DNA of 64,000 bases, from positions 6,262,001 through 6,326,000 of the forward strand of contig NC_133295.1 in the NCBI RefSeq assembly GCF_005239225.2, given 5' to 3'. This document shows, piece by piece, positions 49,500 through 62,765 of this stretch. Both the position numbers and the translations under genes were made by a program. Numbering within the stretch: the stretch's first letter is position 1; each line of letters starts with the position of its first letter. The stretch comes from Populus alba (lineage: Eukaryota; Streptophyta; Magnoliopsida; Malpighiales; Salicaceae). The notes below the pieces were generated by a model that did no database searches, was not told the DNA's origin, and saw only the letters and a program-made list of their open reading frames with translations.

Positions 49500-49807
49500 T
49501 ATTATTATTTACATTCTGTTTATATTATATAATATATCTCTTTGATCTTTTCATAAACTCAATATATAGGCTGGAAACCTGTGACCCGATCTTTTTAGAT
49601 CATTCTCAGGTATAAACAACGCCACATACTAAGTATTATTAATATTATTATTACTATTACTATTACTGTTATTGTTGTTATTGTATTATTGTTATTTATA
49701 ATTTTGTACAATTAACCTCTTTGTGGTTCGACCCCGGTCTTTCCTAGTTATTTATTACTTTGACACTCCTACACTTGGGAGAAGATATTAATTTTTTGGT
49801 CATGTCA
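47998..49807 (+). mobile_element. Solo LTR of the LOG-bearing retrotransposon family
   Basis: 1810 bp, TGATTAGTACTT to CATGTCA, matching both LTRs of the element at 32635. It is flanked by a perfect 5-bp duplication, ccgat, at 47993-47997 and 49808-49812. Intact flanks with no internal sequence indicate LTR-LTR recombination after insertion. It has the same TATA box (48675-48682) and microsatellites. Confidence 0.95.
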
Positions 49808-49812
49808 CCGAT

Positions 49813-50773
49813 CCAGTAATTTATATGTCTTCTCCCATCACAACGCATGTAACCATAGTGAGTAATTCCAATCACACATCCATGTGTGGAAGTCACACAT
49901 CACCACTAACTAGTCCTAATCCCAATAGTTTCCACTCAAATTCTAGTAGCTTTCGAAGATTGTTTTCAAATCCTGAATGAATATATTTATTTATTTTGAA
50001 TAATTATTCATTATATTACTTATATTTGTATATAATACGATGAGTATTTGAAGTGTTGGGATCTATGCTGTTATGTAGAAATCTTAAGGATACGAAGTCA
50101 CGAAGGATTTATTTTTCAAGATGGGATGAGGTTGAGAGGACATGTTGCAACATTTTTATACGAGATGTAATTGTTTGGTCTCTATTTAAATTTTATATGC
50201 ACTGACTTTCTAAAATTACCTTGTGATTTTACTATTCGTATTTAATAAAAACTGTGTTTTTGAAAAACTTACCGGTAAGTACTACATCGAAAAGATGTTA
50301 ACGATTACAAGAATAGTGACAAGAACCTCTTAAAGATTAGCTGAAAGCAATACTTAATAAAAGCAACACAAAGGAGAAATGGGGCAATGACAAGGCCACA
50401 ATCCTCGGCAACATAACATAAAATAAGGTGTAGCCAATTCGAGCTTATAATAAAGGACAAAATGGGACATCTTAAACTATAGGGTTCAAAATAAAACAGT
50501 CGTGAAAGTACAAGGGGCAAAAACATTATCGATTCATTCATGTTTCAAATTCAATATATTCCGTCACTCTTGTTAGAACTTAGAACCCACCCTTGTCTAA
50601 CGGTCTCTCCCTCCGTTTTGTCTGCTCCTCCAACATTCATTATTAGTGTAAAAATCACGCGGTCTCTCACTCCTCTTCGTCTCCTTCCTCGCTTCTCCTC
50701 TCCTCCAAATATTGAATAAATAAGATTGACGGAGAGAGGGGGGGAAGAGGAAGCAATGACGGGGAAAGGGGCG
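49813..50773. other. Upstream region of the ceramide glucosyltransferase gene
   Basis: AT-rich to about 50550, then a GC-richer, pyrimidine-rich stretch (ctctccctccg, cctcgcttctcctctcctcc) that suits a promoter and 5' UTR. An in-frame ATG at 50756 lies six codons before the chosen start. Minus-strand frames here are not supported as genes. Confidence 0.5.
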
Positions 50774-53700
50774 ATGGATAGTGCCTTCCTCTTCTACATG
50801 AGTAAAGCGTTCTGTAGTCCTCTCGCTGTTTTTATTCAGATCCAGGTGTGTTTCTTCCTTCCTATTTTTAGATCCATCCCGCAGCGCACTGCTTCTTTTC
50901 TCACATTGCTGTCGCAACACACTGCTTCTTTTCTTTCCTTGTCGCTTGTCATTCATTTTTATAGGTTTATGAATTAGCTGGATTCGGTCTTAAAGCTTTC
51001 AATTTTAATTCATGCATAAATGAATAATAAGCTGGGTTATGGAAGTCCTGCATTTGGATTCTGGGCTCCTCTGGCTTTGCTTTCTCCATCAAACTTGGCT
51101 GGATAGCTATTTACCCTCTCTAAGTATCACTCGTCAAGAAGCAAAAAGGTTTCCCGTTTTCTTTTGTATATAAATCTTACCAGCTCTACGCCCTCTTTTC
51201 TCCTGCTGCAGGGATGTGCAATTTGCTTAATTCTGGCTCTTGGGTGGGCTTGTGCTGCCTATGTCAGGTATTGAGATCTAGCGAATTTAGTTTTGAAAAT
51301 GATTTGTAATGTGTTGTTCTTTGAGACGTCACCTACATCTTCTCCTTTCTCGCAGGAATAGAGAGATCAAACGGATAAAAGATAGCATGAGAGCTGGCAA
51401 CAGCTTTTCATTTCTTTGCCATGACATTACTGAACTTGAGCACTCTTATCAGACCAATCTGCCTAGAGTTACAGTAGTTATGCCTTTAAAGGGGTTTGGA
51501 GAACACAATCTGCACAATTGGAGAAGTCAAGTGAGTTGTTCACTGCCGGCTTTTTTTCTCTCTTCCCCTTGACAGAGAGGGAAGCCGTTCAACCCTTTTC
51601 TGTTTTGCTGAGGTTTTCATTGCTGATTTTTCCATTCCTTGTTTGGGTAGAGAAGAGTTGGGGTCAAATGAGTATGTGCTGTATATTTCATATTCTAGTT
51701 TGATATATGCACTGTTGTTTTCATTTTCTGCTATGAGATGATACATAGGCATCTTCATAGAGCGCTTTTTTTTTTAAAGAAAGTTATATCTCTTCCTGCT
51801 CGGTGTAATTATGCTCAAACTCTCCCTTTGATTGAGAGAAGTTATACAATGTTAAGAGAGCCATTGTTTATGACGTCGGTATTGTTAAGTGCAGGTAACA
51901 TCTCTTTATGGTGGTCCGCTAGAATTCCTTTTTGTTGTGGACAGTACAGAAGACCCTGCTTACTATGCTGTTTCTAGCTTGATATCAGATTTCAAGGTAT
52001 ATTTGTTTTCATTGGTTTACTCCAATACTAGTACTGAGAGAAATAAACTGCACATGCAGTATATGATTTGACACCTATGTAATTGGTTCCTTAGTTCCCA
52101 ATTTATTGGTCCATCTTTGAAATCCCATCAATTTAGTGGAAAATCATTAATTAATTGTGCTTTTATTCATAGTAAAATGTGATAATCTTTGTTTCTTTGT
52201 GAAATATCTGAGATAACCTCATAGAGTAAACCAAAATCATAAGTTTAGCCTCCAAGTCAACAAACAATTTGGCAAGTATCAAAGTATAAAGTATGAACTA
52301 CCAGATATATAGACTTGCACAGAAATACGTAGGCTCGCATTTTATTGATGTGAAAATCAGTAAAGCTGTCACTACATTTTTGTCCCTTGCATCCTTTAAA
52401 AATATGTTGGTTCTGTAAATCACCTTGTGTACTGACTTGTAATTATTTTTCACATGAGCAGGATAGTATCGATGCTAGAATTGTTGTAGCTGGCTTATCA
52501 ACGACCTGTAGTCAGAAAATTCACAACCAGTTGGTATGTAACATGTTTAGCATTTTTTTAATGGTTTTTGGCAATACCCTTAATACTGATTACCTGTTCC
52601 TTAATTTATATATGAATTCTAATTTTTTTATGAAGTAGGAGTCCGATGCTTAGACTAGTTGCCAAAAAGGTCTGTCATCACATGATGTTTTTACAAATTG
52701 TATTTAGAAAACCAGGATATTGCAAGTTTATACAAAAGTTGATCCATTCTATACTTCGCATAAATTCTCTTCATTGGTCTCCTCTAGAACCACACTTTTG
52801 GTTAGAGTTTCACAAGTGCATTATTCTGCTGTTGTCAAGATTGGTGTGGAGCAAATGCACAAAGACAGTAGGTATGTATTGTTTTTGGATGATGATGCTA
52901 GGCTGCACCCTGGTTCAATTGGTGCCCTAACTGCCGAGATGGAAAAAAATCCTGAGGTATGGGTCTTTGTTATGGTTGTAATGATGTAAACTATATTCAT
53001 TTTATAATCTTAAGTTCTGTGCAATGGAATGCAGATATTTATTCAAACTGGATATCCTCTTGATCTACCTTCTGGGAGCTTAGGAAGTTACTGCATCTAT
53101 GAATATCACATGGTACAGCACCTTAATGACCTTTCCATATTTTTCCTCTTTCATTCTCTGAGCTTAATGACATTAATGCATCCAAAACTATTTATTTCAT
53201 TATGGTATTTCAAGTGAAGTTGCGGCTTCATTCCAGTCTTGCAGTTTTTTCTTAACCACTAAATGCTAGCAAGTTAACTTGTGGCATTATTTACTTCAAC
53301 TTGGTGAAGCGAGGGACACGTGATTGCTGACCCCAGTCACAGCATCATTTTTGTTTTATTTGGAGGGTTGGGGGGGGGGGGGATGCAAGTAACTGGAATT
53401 TAATTTTCTTTGGTGGCCACGGACGTGAATTTCTTTCTTGTAAACTACTGGAGTGTGTGGAACTCTGAATTTGTAGGCTGATGCTGTTATGACTTTATAT
53501 TGCTACCTTGCTTTTGATATTAGAGGAACTTTCTTGGTTTTCATGGAGTTAATATGGTCACAACTTGTTCACATCTCGAATATTTTCTGTCACAGCCTTG
53601 TTCGATGGGGTTTGCCACTGGTGGAAAAACATTCTTTCTATGGGGTGGTTGCATGATGGCAAGTGGCTTCTACTACCTTCTCAAGACTCTGTACAGAAGA

Positions 53701-56025
53701 TTGAATGCATTTTGATTAGTCTAGATTTTTCTTTTCAGATGCATGCTGATGATTTTAGGTATGACCGCTGTGGTGTGGTATCTGGTCTTCGAGATGGTGG
53801 ATATTCAGATGATATGACTCTTGCAGCTTTAGCAGGTAATGAACTATTTTTCTTTGAAGACAGTTGTTTTGGACTTAAAATCAGCTTCTCTCAGTCTCCA
53901 CTTCAAAACTTTATCCTATCATATGGTATCAACTTTCTGATTGCTACTTTATGATTTTTCCTTAGGGGCTCATAAGAGGCTCATTACATCTCCTCCTGTT
54001 GCTGTTTTTCCTCACCCCCTTTCTAGTGATCTTAGCTTTTCAAGGTTTGTGATATTCGCTAGTTCAGGCTTAAATGTACTATATTTCATTTAGTGTTGAC
54101 TTGCTGACTTTGTGTAGGTACTGGAATTACTTGAGGAAGCAAACATTTGTTTTAGAATCATATACATCTAAGGTTAACTGGATAATGAACCGTGCATTAT
54201 TTTCTTCTCACTGCTATTTATCATGGGGATTCGTAGTGCCATACTTGATGGCCATGACCCATGTTGCAGCGGCACTACAAATCTATATCCAAGGACATGC
54301 ACGTGAGGAAACTACATTTGTTTCTAATGGTGAGCACGTCAACTTTTCCTTCTCTCCCCTTTTCTTTTCATGTGATGTGGGGGGGGGCATAGGTTGGAAT
54401 CTTCCAAGGTATGCCTTGTAGACCTTATGGTGGATTATTAGCATTTGGTAATGCATTAGCAAAGATTGAAAGATGATGGTGACATATGCTTTTTTACCGT
54501 ATAGGCAATGCATCTCCATGCATTTAATTTTATTACAACCATATTTATTCTATATTGGAATAATTACTGTACAAAACCATTAAAAACACCCATAAAGTCT
54601 AGCTCAGATATAACAGTGCCATGGGTTAGGTTTCTGGCTTTTGAAACCAGGGTACTAAACAACGTTGGCACCTTTTTCCTTTGTCTACGGATCCGATAAT
54701 TAAGCATTTTCATCTTTCCTTTGACATGCATAGGTTGCAATTTGTCCTGGAAAAAAGTATATAATACTAGGAATAAGAAGCTAGAGCTAGATCCCATTGT
54801 TACGTTAGAGCATTGACATGGTTCTTACACAATAAATTTGCAGTTTTACAGCTAAGAAAAATGCTTTTTCCCAGGGTTGTTGCTAGTCAGCTGCCTAGCT
54901 GCATGCACCTTTATAGAACTTTTTTCAATGTGGAACTTGACGAGGATAGAAGTTCAACTATGCAACATGCTTTCTCCTGAGGCACCCCGACTCTCCCTTG
55001 CTACTTATAACTGGGTCCTAGTAAGTACTTCTAGTTTATTTTTTGCACAATTGCAGTCTTGGTAAAATTCTTTGTGGACATGATATTAATGGTTCAAAAA
55101 ATTGGTATTGCCTAGCATAAATGGGCCCTTTCTATGAACAATTGTTAGCAGTGACTATATTTCTAAAGAAAACCATTGCACTAAATTTGTATCAAAGATT
55201 CACTAATTAAACATAGAAGGCTAATAACTAATTAGGCTAATTATATTTCTAAGTACTGTACTTGGGCCGATCTGACAGTTACTTGTTATTAAGCAAAATG
55301 ATTTGTCTTGGGCAGGTATTTATTGCAATGCTTGTGGATAACTTCTTATATCCAATATCTGCATTCCGTTCCCATTTTTCTCAGTCTATCAATTGGTCTG
55401 GTATCCGGTACCACTTGAAGGATGGAAAGATAAGCAAGGTATGCCCACAAAGATTTTTTTTGTTTAAAAAAAAGAACAAAAAATTAGAAAGTGTAATCTT
55501 TTCCCATTTTAAGTTGCAGCAATTGCGTTTGAGCAGCTCAGGTTTTGAATTTTAACGAGTTAGATGCCCCTTTTTATTAGTTTGTATACTGGCGGGCGTG
55601 GTCTTTTTAAATGGCAGGGAGTCCAAAATGAAAGATTCCCTTCACTTTCCATAGGTCAAGTCGTTCATGCTCCTTTTTTTAGATGAAGTTAAATTGTTAT
55701 AATTTTTGAAGCTTTTGAGGTGCCATAGAAATGGTTTATTTTAGTTCTGTTTTTATACACCAATGCTTGGGGTTGTGTTATGAGATTTATCATGGTTAGA
55801 AAAGGTACAAGATTGAGCAACGAAGAGAAACTGTGTTGTTGGCACTCTCTCAGCAGCTGTTCCTTTTAAATTCTGCAGATTGAAAGAAGTACGGGCCCCA
55901 AATACACAGACCTGGCGTGGAAAAAATTATATGGGAAGAAGGGAGCTCTTCCCAAAACATCATTTCTTGGTGCTTTGCTTAGAAGTTTGGAACAGTGGCG
56001 ACAACCTAAGAAATTTGATGGCTAG
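50774..56025 (+). CDS. Ceramide glucosyltransferase (glucosylceramide synthase, GT21), 14 coding exons
   Basis: Transfers glucose from UDP-glucose to ceramide in ER/Golgi membranes. Exons: 50774-50845, 51212-51267, 51356-51530, 51895-51996, 52462-52533, 52840-52956, 53035-53112, 53596-53658, 53739-53835, 53966-54044, 54118-54329, 54875-55020, 55316-55438, 55879-56025. They total 1539 nt (512 aa), near the usual plant length. N-terminal membrane anchor at about 24-42 (ALGWACAAYV). GT-A catalytic motifs: VVDSTED (D117/D121), FLDDDARLHPGS (D176-178) and GGYSDD (D269/D270). R304-Y-W-N follows, near where the (Q/R)xxRW motif lies in the family. Three hydrophobic segments are C-terminal. Intron 8 has a GC donor (53659, gcaagt). 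The next in-frame ATG upstream (50756) could also be used. Confidence 0.94.
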
Positions 56026-56603
56026 AGTTCAGGAGTATCTTGTGAATTCCTTGCCCGCCTTTCAAGATCTGGTGGGTAGTTAAGATCTGTGAAACAAATA
56101 TTTTTGGTGGATGAAATTGTACTCTTAGATAGGTTGGATTAGTCCATGATTGATTGATTTTAGTAATTTAGGAATTCAGTCTCATTTTTTGATTCCTCCA
56201 TTCAATCAAATTTGATTCTTCATCTCCCCTCAGTCTGGGTTGATTTTGTAACATGCACGCATTTGTTTTGCCCTAAGATGACATTTATTTGTATTCGCTG
56301 CTGTTTGCAGAACTCATAGTTGTTGTTTTTCCCAAGTCTAAATTCAAATTGCTGCCAGAAACCAGTTTCATTAGATACGGACTGGCAACAACTTGCAAGG
56401 GAAGGCATGATACATGGATGCATGATCTGAGCATTGCATAACAAAAATGGTGCATCAGCAAAGGCAGCAGTGAGGTGAAGTAGAAGCCAAGCAAGGTTTT
56501 CATTTTAATGTTAAACATCATTTGAATTTCTATGGATTTATACCCTAATTTTATAAAGTTAAAAAATCTTTAAAAGTGAGATGGTGCGCACGATATGGGT
56601 TTA

Positions 56604-56798
56604 CAGCTTGTTTGGGAATGCAAGGTTTTTTTTTTAGGCTAAAAATTATTATTATTATTTTTTAATATTTTTAGATAGTTTTGATATGATGATTTTAAAA
56701 ATAATTTCTTTAAAATAAAATAAAAATTATTATTTTAATGCATTTCTAAATAAAAAATACTTTAAACTACAACTGCTATCATAATCCCAAACAAGCTT
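56604..56798. mobile_element. Tourist-like MITE
   Basis: A 195-bp AT-rich element with terminal inverted repeats (C/A)AGCTTGTTTGGGA. It is flanked by the 3-bp duplication tta at 56601-56603 and 56799-56801. It lies just downstream of the ceramide glucosyltransferase gene and has no coding potential. Confidence 0.65.
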
Positions 56799-56801
56799 TT
56801 A

Positions 56802-57276
56802 GTCTAAGAGAATCAACACCGTTAGGCCTCTTTGTTTTAGTGTCTTCCCTGGAGAGTAAATAGATACATGGAAAGCCGCAAGTGATTGGAAACTTGTTTG
56901 ATGATTATGATGTTCGTTCATGCTAATGACCTTGCAATTTAAGATCTCAAGATTTATGCTATCAAGTTATATAGTTGAATGGATAAATCTACAACTACTT
57001 GTGGTATGATTGGAATGAAAATGTTACCAACAATTGAAGAATCCAGTGAGAAACTAGTTCTTTAACAATAATTGATGAAATCAAGTAACAAGAATATAAC
57101 AAAAAGAAGAAGAAAAAGAAAGGAATAGTGGAATGGCATGCCTTATACATATGTTCCTTAACAACACTAAAAACAAGAAAGTTAAATGGTGTGTTTGGTG
57201 TCTCAACGGATTCTAACAACGGTTATAATTTTAAATTGCCACAGCCTCATCATCTCTTGTTCTTTGTCTCCCGCCA
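56802..57276. other. Intergenic DNA
   Basis: No gene or named repeat recognised between the MITE and the copia insertion. Confidence 0.6.
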
Positions 57277-57281
57277 TACTT

Positions 57282-57957
57282 TGTTAGGAAAACCAGGAAC
57301 AAATAATCGGATCAATTTAGCAGAATATAATTCACAAGTCCCAATCATTTTCTCTCTTTGTACAATCAAAAACAAAATCAAACAATGAACAAAATAATAC
57401 AAACAATCACACAAATCAATACCAAGATTTTTACATGGAAAATCCAATGCGGGAAAAACCACGGGACCATAGTCCACCTAAAAACTTCTACTATCAACAA
57501 ATAATGGGCTCACAACCATTCTTTCTCATATTTAACTAGGGCTATAATATACATATCATTAATAACAATCTATTCTTGAAATACAACAAGATTAAAAAGA
57601 GAAGTGTTTGAGAAAAACTTACAATACTGACAGCCCTGTTTTCTATCAAAACAGCTAGCTTCCACACAACCAATCTTCGATCCAACCATTCAGAACGAAG
57701 AGTAACGTGTCTAGAAGCTTCTATCCAAATTTCAGCCCAATCCAACAGATAACGAGTTGGAAAACGAAGAATGAAGATAGACAGTGTAGCTGCCTCAACT
57801 TCCTTTCTTTCTCTCAATTTTCTCTTCTCTCTTTTATTTAAACAATGCAACTCTTCTACAGTAGCAGACACATTTAAATCAGACAGGCAACCAACTACCT
57901 CTCTTCTTTATTAATGTGGTGCTCCAACCATCACATAGTGTGGGACCACACACAATA
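57282..57957 (-). repeat. 3' LTR of the copia element
   Basis: 676 bp, about the same length as the right copy. On the plus strand it starts TGTTAGGAAAACCAGGAACA. The outermost base pair at its inner end has decayed (TA for TG). Confidence 0.88.
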
Positions 57958-57971
57958 ATTTTCCCCTTTAC
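57958..57971 (-). other. Polypurine tract of the copia element
   Basis: Minus strand gtaaaggggaaaat lies directly upstream of the 3' LTR. Confidence 0.75.
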
Positions 57972-58155
57972 ACACCATGTGAGGAATTCTCCATATTGGT
58001 GATCAACACGTAAGCTTCAATTTAGGAGGCTCAAACAAGCTTGCTTCCCTTCTGCAAAACTCAAACTTCTCTCTCAGTAGAGGTTTGGTCATCATGTTTG
58101 ACACGTTATCGGTATGGATCTTCTCAACAACAAATGACTTCATCTTCATAGCATC

Positions 58156-61100
58156 TCAAATCCATTGATATCTAACCTCAATGTGCTTTAACCGAGAGTG
58201 AAAAGTAGGATGCTTACTGAGATGGATTGCACTTTGACTATCATAGTGCAACACAAAGTTCTCTTGAACTAGGCCAAGTTCATGTAAAAACTTCTTCATC
58301 CATACCAACTGTTTGCCCCCTTCAATAAGAGCAATATATTCAGCCTCTGTAGTGGATAATGTAACACATTTTTGCAACCTTGATTGCCATGAGATTGCTC
58401 CCCTTGCAAACTTCATCAAGTATCCTGATGTGGACTTTCTAGAATCAACATCACTAGCCATATCTGCATCTGTGTATCCATCCAACACATGTTTAGTATT
58501 ACCAAAATATAAGCTGAAACTAGAAGTACCTTTGAGATACCTGAGTATCCATTTCACTGCTGACCAATATTCTTTACCAGGATTAGAGAGGAACTGACTA
58601 ACCATACCAACTGCATGAGCTATATCCAGCCTTATGCAAACCATGGCATACATCAAATTACCAACTGTGGATGTATAAGGAACCTTTTCATCTCATCTCT
58701 TTTACCATCACTTGAAAGACACTACTTAGAACTTAGTTTAAAGTGGCCTATAAATGGAGAACAAACAGGTTTAAAGTTGTTCATGTTGAATCTCTCAAGT
58801 ACCTTTTGAACATATCTCTCTTGAGATAGCCACAGTTTCTCCTTCCTATCACATGTGATCTTCATGCCAAGAATCTGTTTTGCCGGTCCTAAGTCTTTCA
58901 TTGCAAAAGACTTGCTTAATTCTTCCTTTAAAATTTAAATCTTCTTAGCATCATGACCAACAATCAACATATCATCCATATACAACAGGAGAATAATAAA
59001 GTTTCCATCTGGAAACCTTTTCATAAATACACAGTGATCAGAAATGGTCCTGTCATAACTATGATCCACCATGAAAGAATCAAACTTCTTGTACCACTGT
59101 CTTGGAGCTTGCTTTAACCCATATAAACTCCTTTTCAACTTGCAAACTAACTGCTCTTTACCTTTTGCTTCAAACCCTTTAGGTTGTTCCATGTAAATCT
59201 CTTCATCTAAATCACCATGGAGAAAGGCAGTTTTCACATCAAGTTACTCAACTTTAAGATTCAAACTAGCAACTAAACCAAGCATAACTCGAATTGAAGA
59301 TATCTTGACCATTAGTGAAAAAATTTCTTCAAAATCAATACCCTTCTTCTGACCGAAACCTTTCACAACCAATATTGCCTTGTACTTTGGCTACGAGCAA
59401 TGTTCGTCAATTTTAAACCTGAACACCCATTTGTTCTTGAGTGCTCTCTTAGCTTTAAGAAGCTTTACTAACTCAAAGGTATGGTTTTCATGCAAGGATT
59501 TCATCTCTTCTTGCATTGCTTTCAACCACTCATTTTTCTTCTCATGTGACATAGCTTCATTAAATCATTCTGGCTCTCCCTCGTCAGTAAGGAGCACATA
59601 CTCATGATGGGAGTATTTGGTGGAAGGTTGGCGAGGTCTAGTTGACCTTCTCAATTATAGCTCATCTGGAGCTTCTTGCATAACCTGTTCATAAATAACA
59701 TCAATATCATCATTAGCTGATTCAAGATCACCAACTAATGGCTCATTAAGAAAACCACCATTATCATCATTTTGCAAATCTCCCTCATGATTAGTAGGCA
59801 TCAAAGGTAACTGTGGAGTAGGTCTTGGATTTGAATTAGATGGAATAAAAGTAGTAGACTCTTTTTTCTCATTCTGTTCAAAGTCTTCAATGGTTTGATC
59901 TTCAAAGAAGATAACATCTCTGCTTCTAACAATTTTCTTCTCCTTTGGATCCCATAACCTATAGCCAAACTCATCATCTTTAGAGCCCAAGAAAATACAC
60001 TGCTTTGTCTTGCTGTTAAGCTTAGACCTTTCATCCCTAGGAATATGTATGAATGCTCTGTATCCAAACACTATCAAGTGCGCATAAGAGACATCCTTTC
60101 CTTTCCAAACTCTATTTAGAACATCAAAATCAAAAGGAATTGATGGAGAAAGGTTGATCATGACAACTGCAGTCTTCATTGCCTCACCCCAAAAGGACTT
60201 AGGCAACTTTGCATGAGAGAGCATACATCTAATTTTTTCAACAATGGTTTTATTCATTCTCTCAACCACTCCATTCTGCTGTGGAGTCTTAGGAATTGTC
60301 TTCTCCAATTTGATACCATGTTCCCTGCAATACTTTTCAAAAGGACCCCTGTATTCACCACCATTATCAGATCGAATACATTTTAGCTTTCTACCAGTTT
60401 CTCTTTCAACTCTGGCATGGAAATCCTTAAAGACATCAAGCACCTGATCTTTGAATTTCAAACAAGTGGCCTAAATTTTCCTGGAATGATCATCAATAAA
60501 ACTAACAAAGTACAATGCACCTCCAAGAAATATCAATATAGAGCAAACATCAGTATGAACTAGATCAATAATATGTGATCTTCTATGCGAAGGTGATTTT
60601 TGAAATGCAACTCTATGTTGTTTACCAACTAAATAATGAGTACATGTGTTTAAGTTCATACCTTTTAATGGAAGGTAGTTCTTCTTGGCAAGGATGCTAA
60701 GGCCTTTCTCACTTAAATGTTCAAGCTGTTTATGCCATAAATCAGTAGAGCAATCTTTAATTGCATTCACTTACCCTTTGATCACCTTGGCTTGTGACAT
60801 GTAGAGACCCATCTTCTTCCTTTTAGCAACAATTAAAGAATTTCTAGAGAGCTTCCATTTACCATCTCCAAAGTAATTGTGATAGCCTTCTTCATCAAGA
60901 GTACCTGTAGAGATCAAGTGTAAGCACATATCAGGCACATGCCTAACATTTTTGAGTAGCAACTTGCACCCAGTATTGGTTTCCAACCAAATATCTCCAA
61001 TGCCCACAACATTAGCCATCCCTTGATTTCCCATCCTAACTTGACCAAAGTCATCAGCAATGTAGGATATGTAGAAATCATGTCGGGGTGTAACATGGTA

Positions 61101-61958
61101 AGAAGCTGCTGAATCTATAACCCAGGTGGATCCTGACATGCAAGATTAACATAATCATCATCACAAACAATAGCAACATTACCATCAAATACAACAACAG
61201 CAGTATCATTCTCTTCATTCTTGTCTTAATCTTTACCCTTTTTATCTTTTTTATACTATCTACAATCATTTTGAATATATTCAGGCTTGTCACAATAATA
61301 ACACTTATAACCCTTTCTTGACTGAGATCTTCCTCTTGGCTTCCATTTGCCTTTTCTATTGCTGGATTCTCTATCTTGCTTGCCATGAGAGAACTTGCTT
61401 TGACTTCTCCCTTGACTTTCTGTAACAAGTGCATGCGACTTGGAAGTGCTTGTCCTTTTCCTCCTCTTCTCTTTGTTGAGGATACAATCCTTCAATATTT
61501 TCAAAGTGGTCTTTCCATTCGGAGTAGAATTGCTAAGTGACACCACTAAAGTCTCCTAACTATCCGGCAATGAACTCAATAGGATTAGTGCTTGCATTTC
61601 ATTGGCTAACTCAAGATTCATTAATGATAGCTGATTCAAGAACCCTTGGAATACATTTATATGCACCGAAGCATCTTCACCATCTCTATACTTCAAATTC
61701 ACAAGGTCTCTAATTACAAAAACCTTGTTTTATGCACTCTTCTTAGCAAAAGGTTTCTTCCAACATCTTCCAAACTGTATAGCAGTCATGTTCTTGAGAA
61801 ATATGATTAATGGACTTATAAGATACCCATTTTCTAACATTAGCGGTGGCCTTTCTATTAAGCTCATTCCATTTTGCATCATCTATTTCATTAGGCTTTA
61901 TTTCTTTACATTCAATCAGCAAAGCCAAATCATTGCAATATAAGTGATCCTCCATCAT
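58156..61958 (-). pseudogene. Copia gag-pol polyprotein, broken by stops and frameshifts
   Basis: Read on the minus strand. Gag N-terminus at 61958-61743 (CYTVWKMLEETF); CCHC-like zinc knuckle CYYCDKPEYIQNDC near 61256-61320. Protease at 61139-60771, with DSAASYHVTP at the active site (family D-S/T-G or DSG/DSA). GAG-pre-integrase and integrase start at 60770-60471 (DLWHKQLEHLSEKGL, FIDDHSR); integrase core at 60461-59655 (IRSDNGGEY, NGVVERMNKT). Reverse transcriptase fragment at 59237-58935 (KTAFLHGDLDEEIYMEQPKG, LYMDDMLIVG); RNase H at 58656-58156 (STTEAEYIAL, DSQSAIHLSKH). A TAG at about 60471 replaces a conserved tryptophan, and frames shift several times, so it is not functional. Confidence 0.94.
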
Positions 61959-62057
61959 TCTTTTTTATAGAAAATAATTGGAGGAAGTGAGCTTTATCAT
62001 GCCCGAATCTTCCTTTTCTATTTTAACTGCATAAGAAATTCAATTTACACAACCAGT

Positions 62058-62069
62058 GCTCTGATACCA
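62058..62069 (-). other. tRNA-Met primer-binding site of the copia element
   Basis: Minus strand TGGTATCAGAGC lies three bases inside the 5' LTR end. It is the standard initiator-tRNA-Met primer site of plant copia elements. Confidence 0.92.
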
Positions 62070-62072
62070 CTT

Positions 62073-62749
62073 TGTTGGGAAAACCAGGAACAAATAACCG
62101 GATCAATTCAGCGGAATACAATTCACAAGTCCCAATCCTTTTCCCTCTTTGTGCAATCAAAAACAAAATCAAACAATGAACAAGATAATGCAAACAATCA
62201 CACAAATCAACACCAAGATTTTTACATGGAAAACCCGATGCGGGAAAAACCACAGGACCGTATTCCACCTAAAAACTTCCACTATCAACAAATAATGGGT
62301 TCACAGCTGTTCTTCCTTAGATTTAATTAAGGGCTACAACATGCATATCATTAAGAACAATCTATTCTTGAAATATAACAAGATTAAAGAGAGAAGTGTT
62401 TGAGAAAAACTCATAACACTGACAACCCCGTTTTCTATCGAAACGATCAGCTTTCACATAACCAATCTTCGATCCAACCATCCAGAACAAAGAATAACGT
62501 GTTTAGAAGTTGCTGTCCAAATTTCAGTCCAATCCAACAGATAATGAGCTGAAAAACGAAGAATGAAGACAGATAGTGCAGCTGCCTCAACTTCCTTTCT
62601 TTCTCTCGATTTTCTCTTCTCTTTTCTGTTCAAAAAATGCTACTCTTCTATAGTAGTAAACACATTTAAATCAGAGAGGCAACCAACTACCTCTCTTCTT
62701 TATTAATATGGTAGTCCCACTATCACATGGTGCGGGACAACACATAACA
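62073..62749 (-). repeat. 5' LTR of the copia element
   Basis: 677 bp. On the minus strand it starts TGTTATGTGTTG and ends CCCAACA. Colinear with the left LTR, with scattered point differences. Confidence 0.9.
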
Positions 62750-62765
62750 CACTTGTAGTTGCAAT

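Larger units (their letters stand above)
57282..62749 (-). mobile_element. Ty1/copia LTR retrotransposon, both LTRs present, coding region broken
   Basis: A 5468-bp minus-strand element with LTRs at 57282-57957 and 62073-62749. Flanks are tactt (57277-57281) and cactt (62750-62754), a 5-bp duplication with one change. A tRNA-Met primer site abuts the right (5') LTR and a purine tract abuts the left (3') LTR. Domain order gag, protease, integrase, reverse transcriptase, RNase H is the copia order. Confidence 0.93.

Noticed and set aside
50597..50956. Minus-strand 119-codon frame overlapping the ceramide glucosyltransferase start
   Set aside because: Antisense to the promoter/exon 1 region, charged low-complexity composition, no recognisable family.
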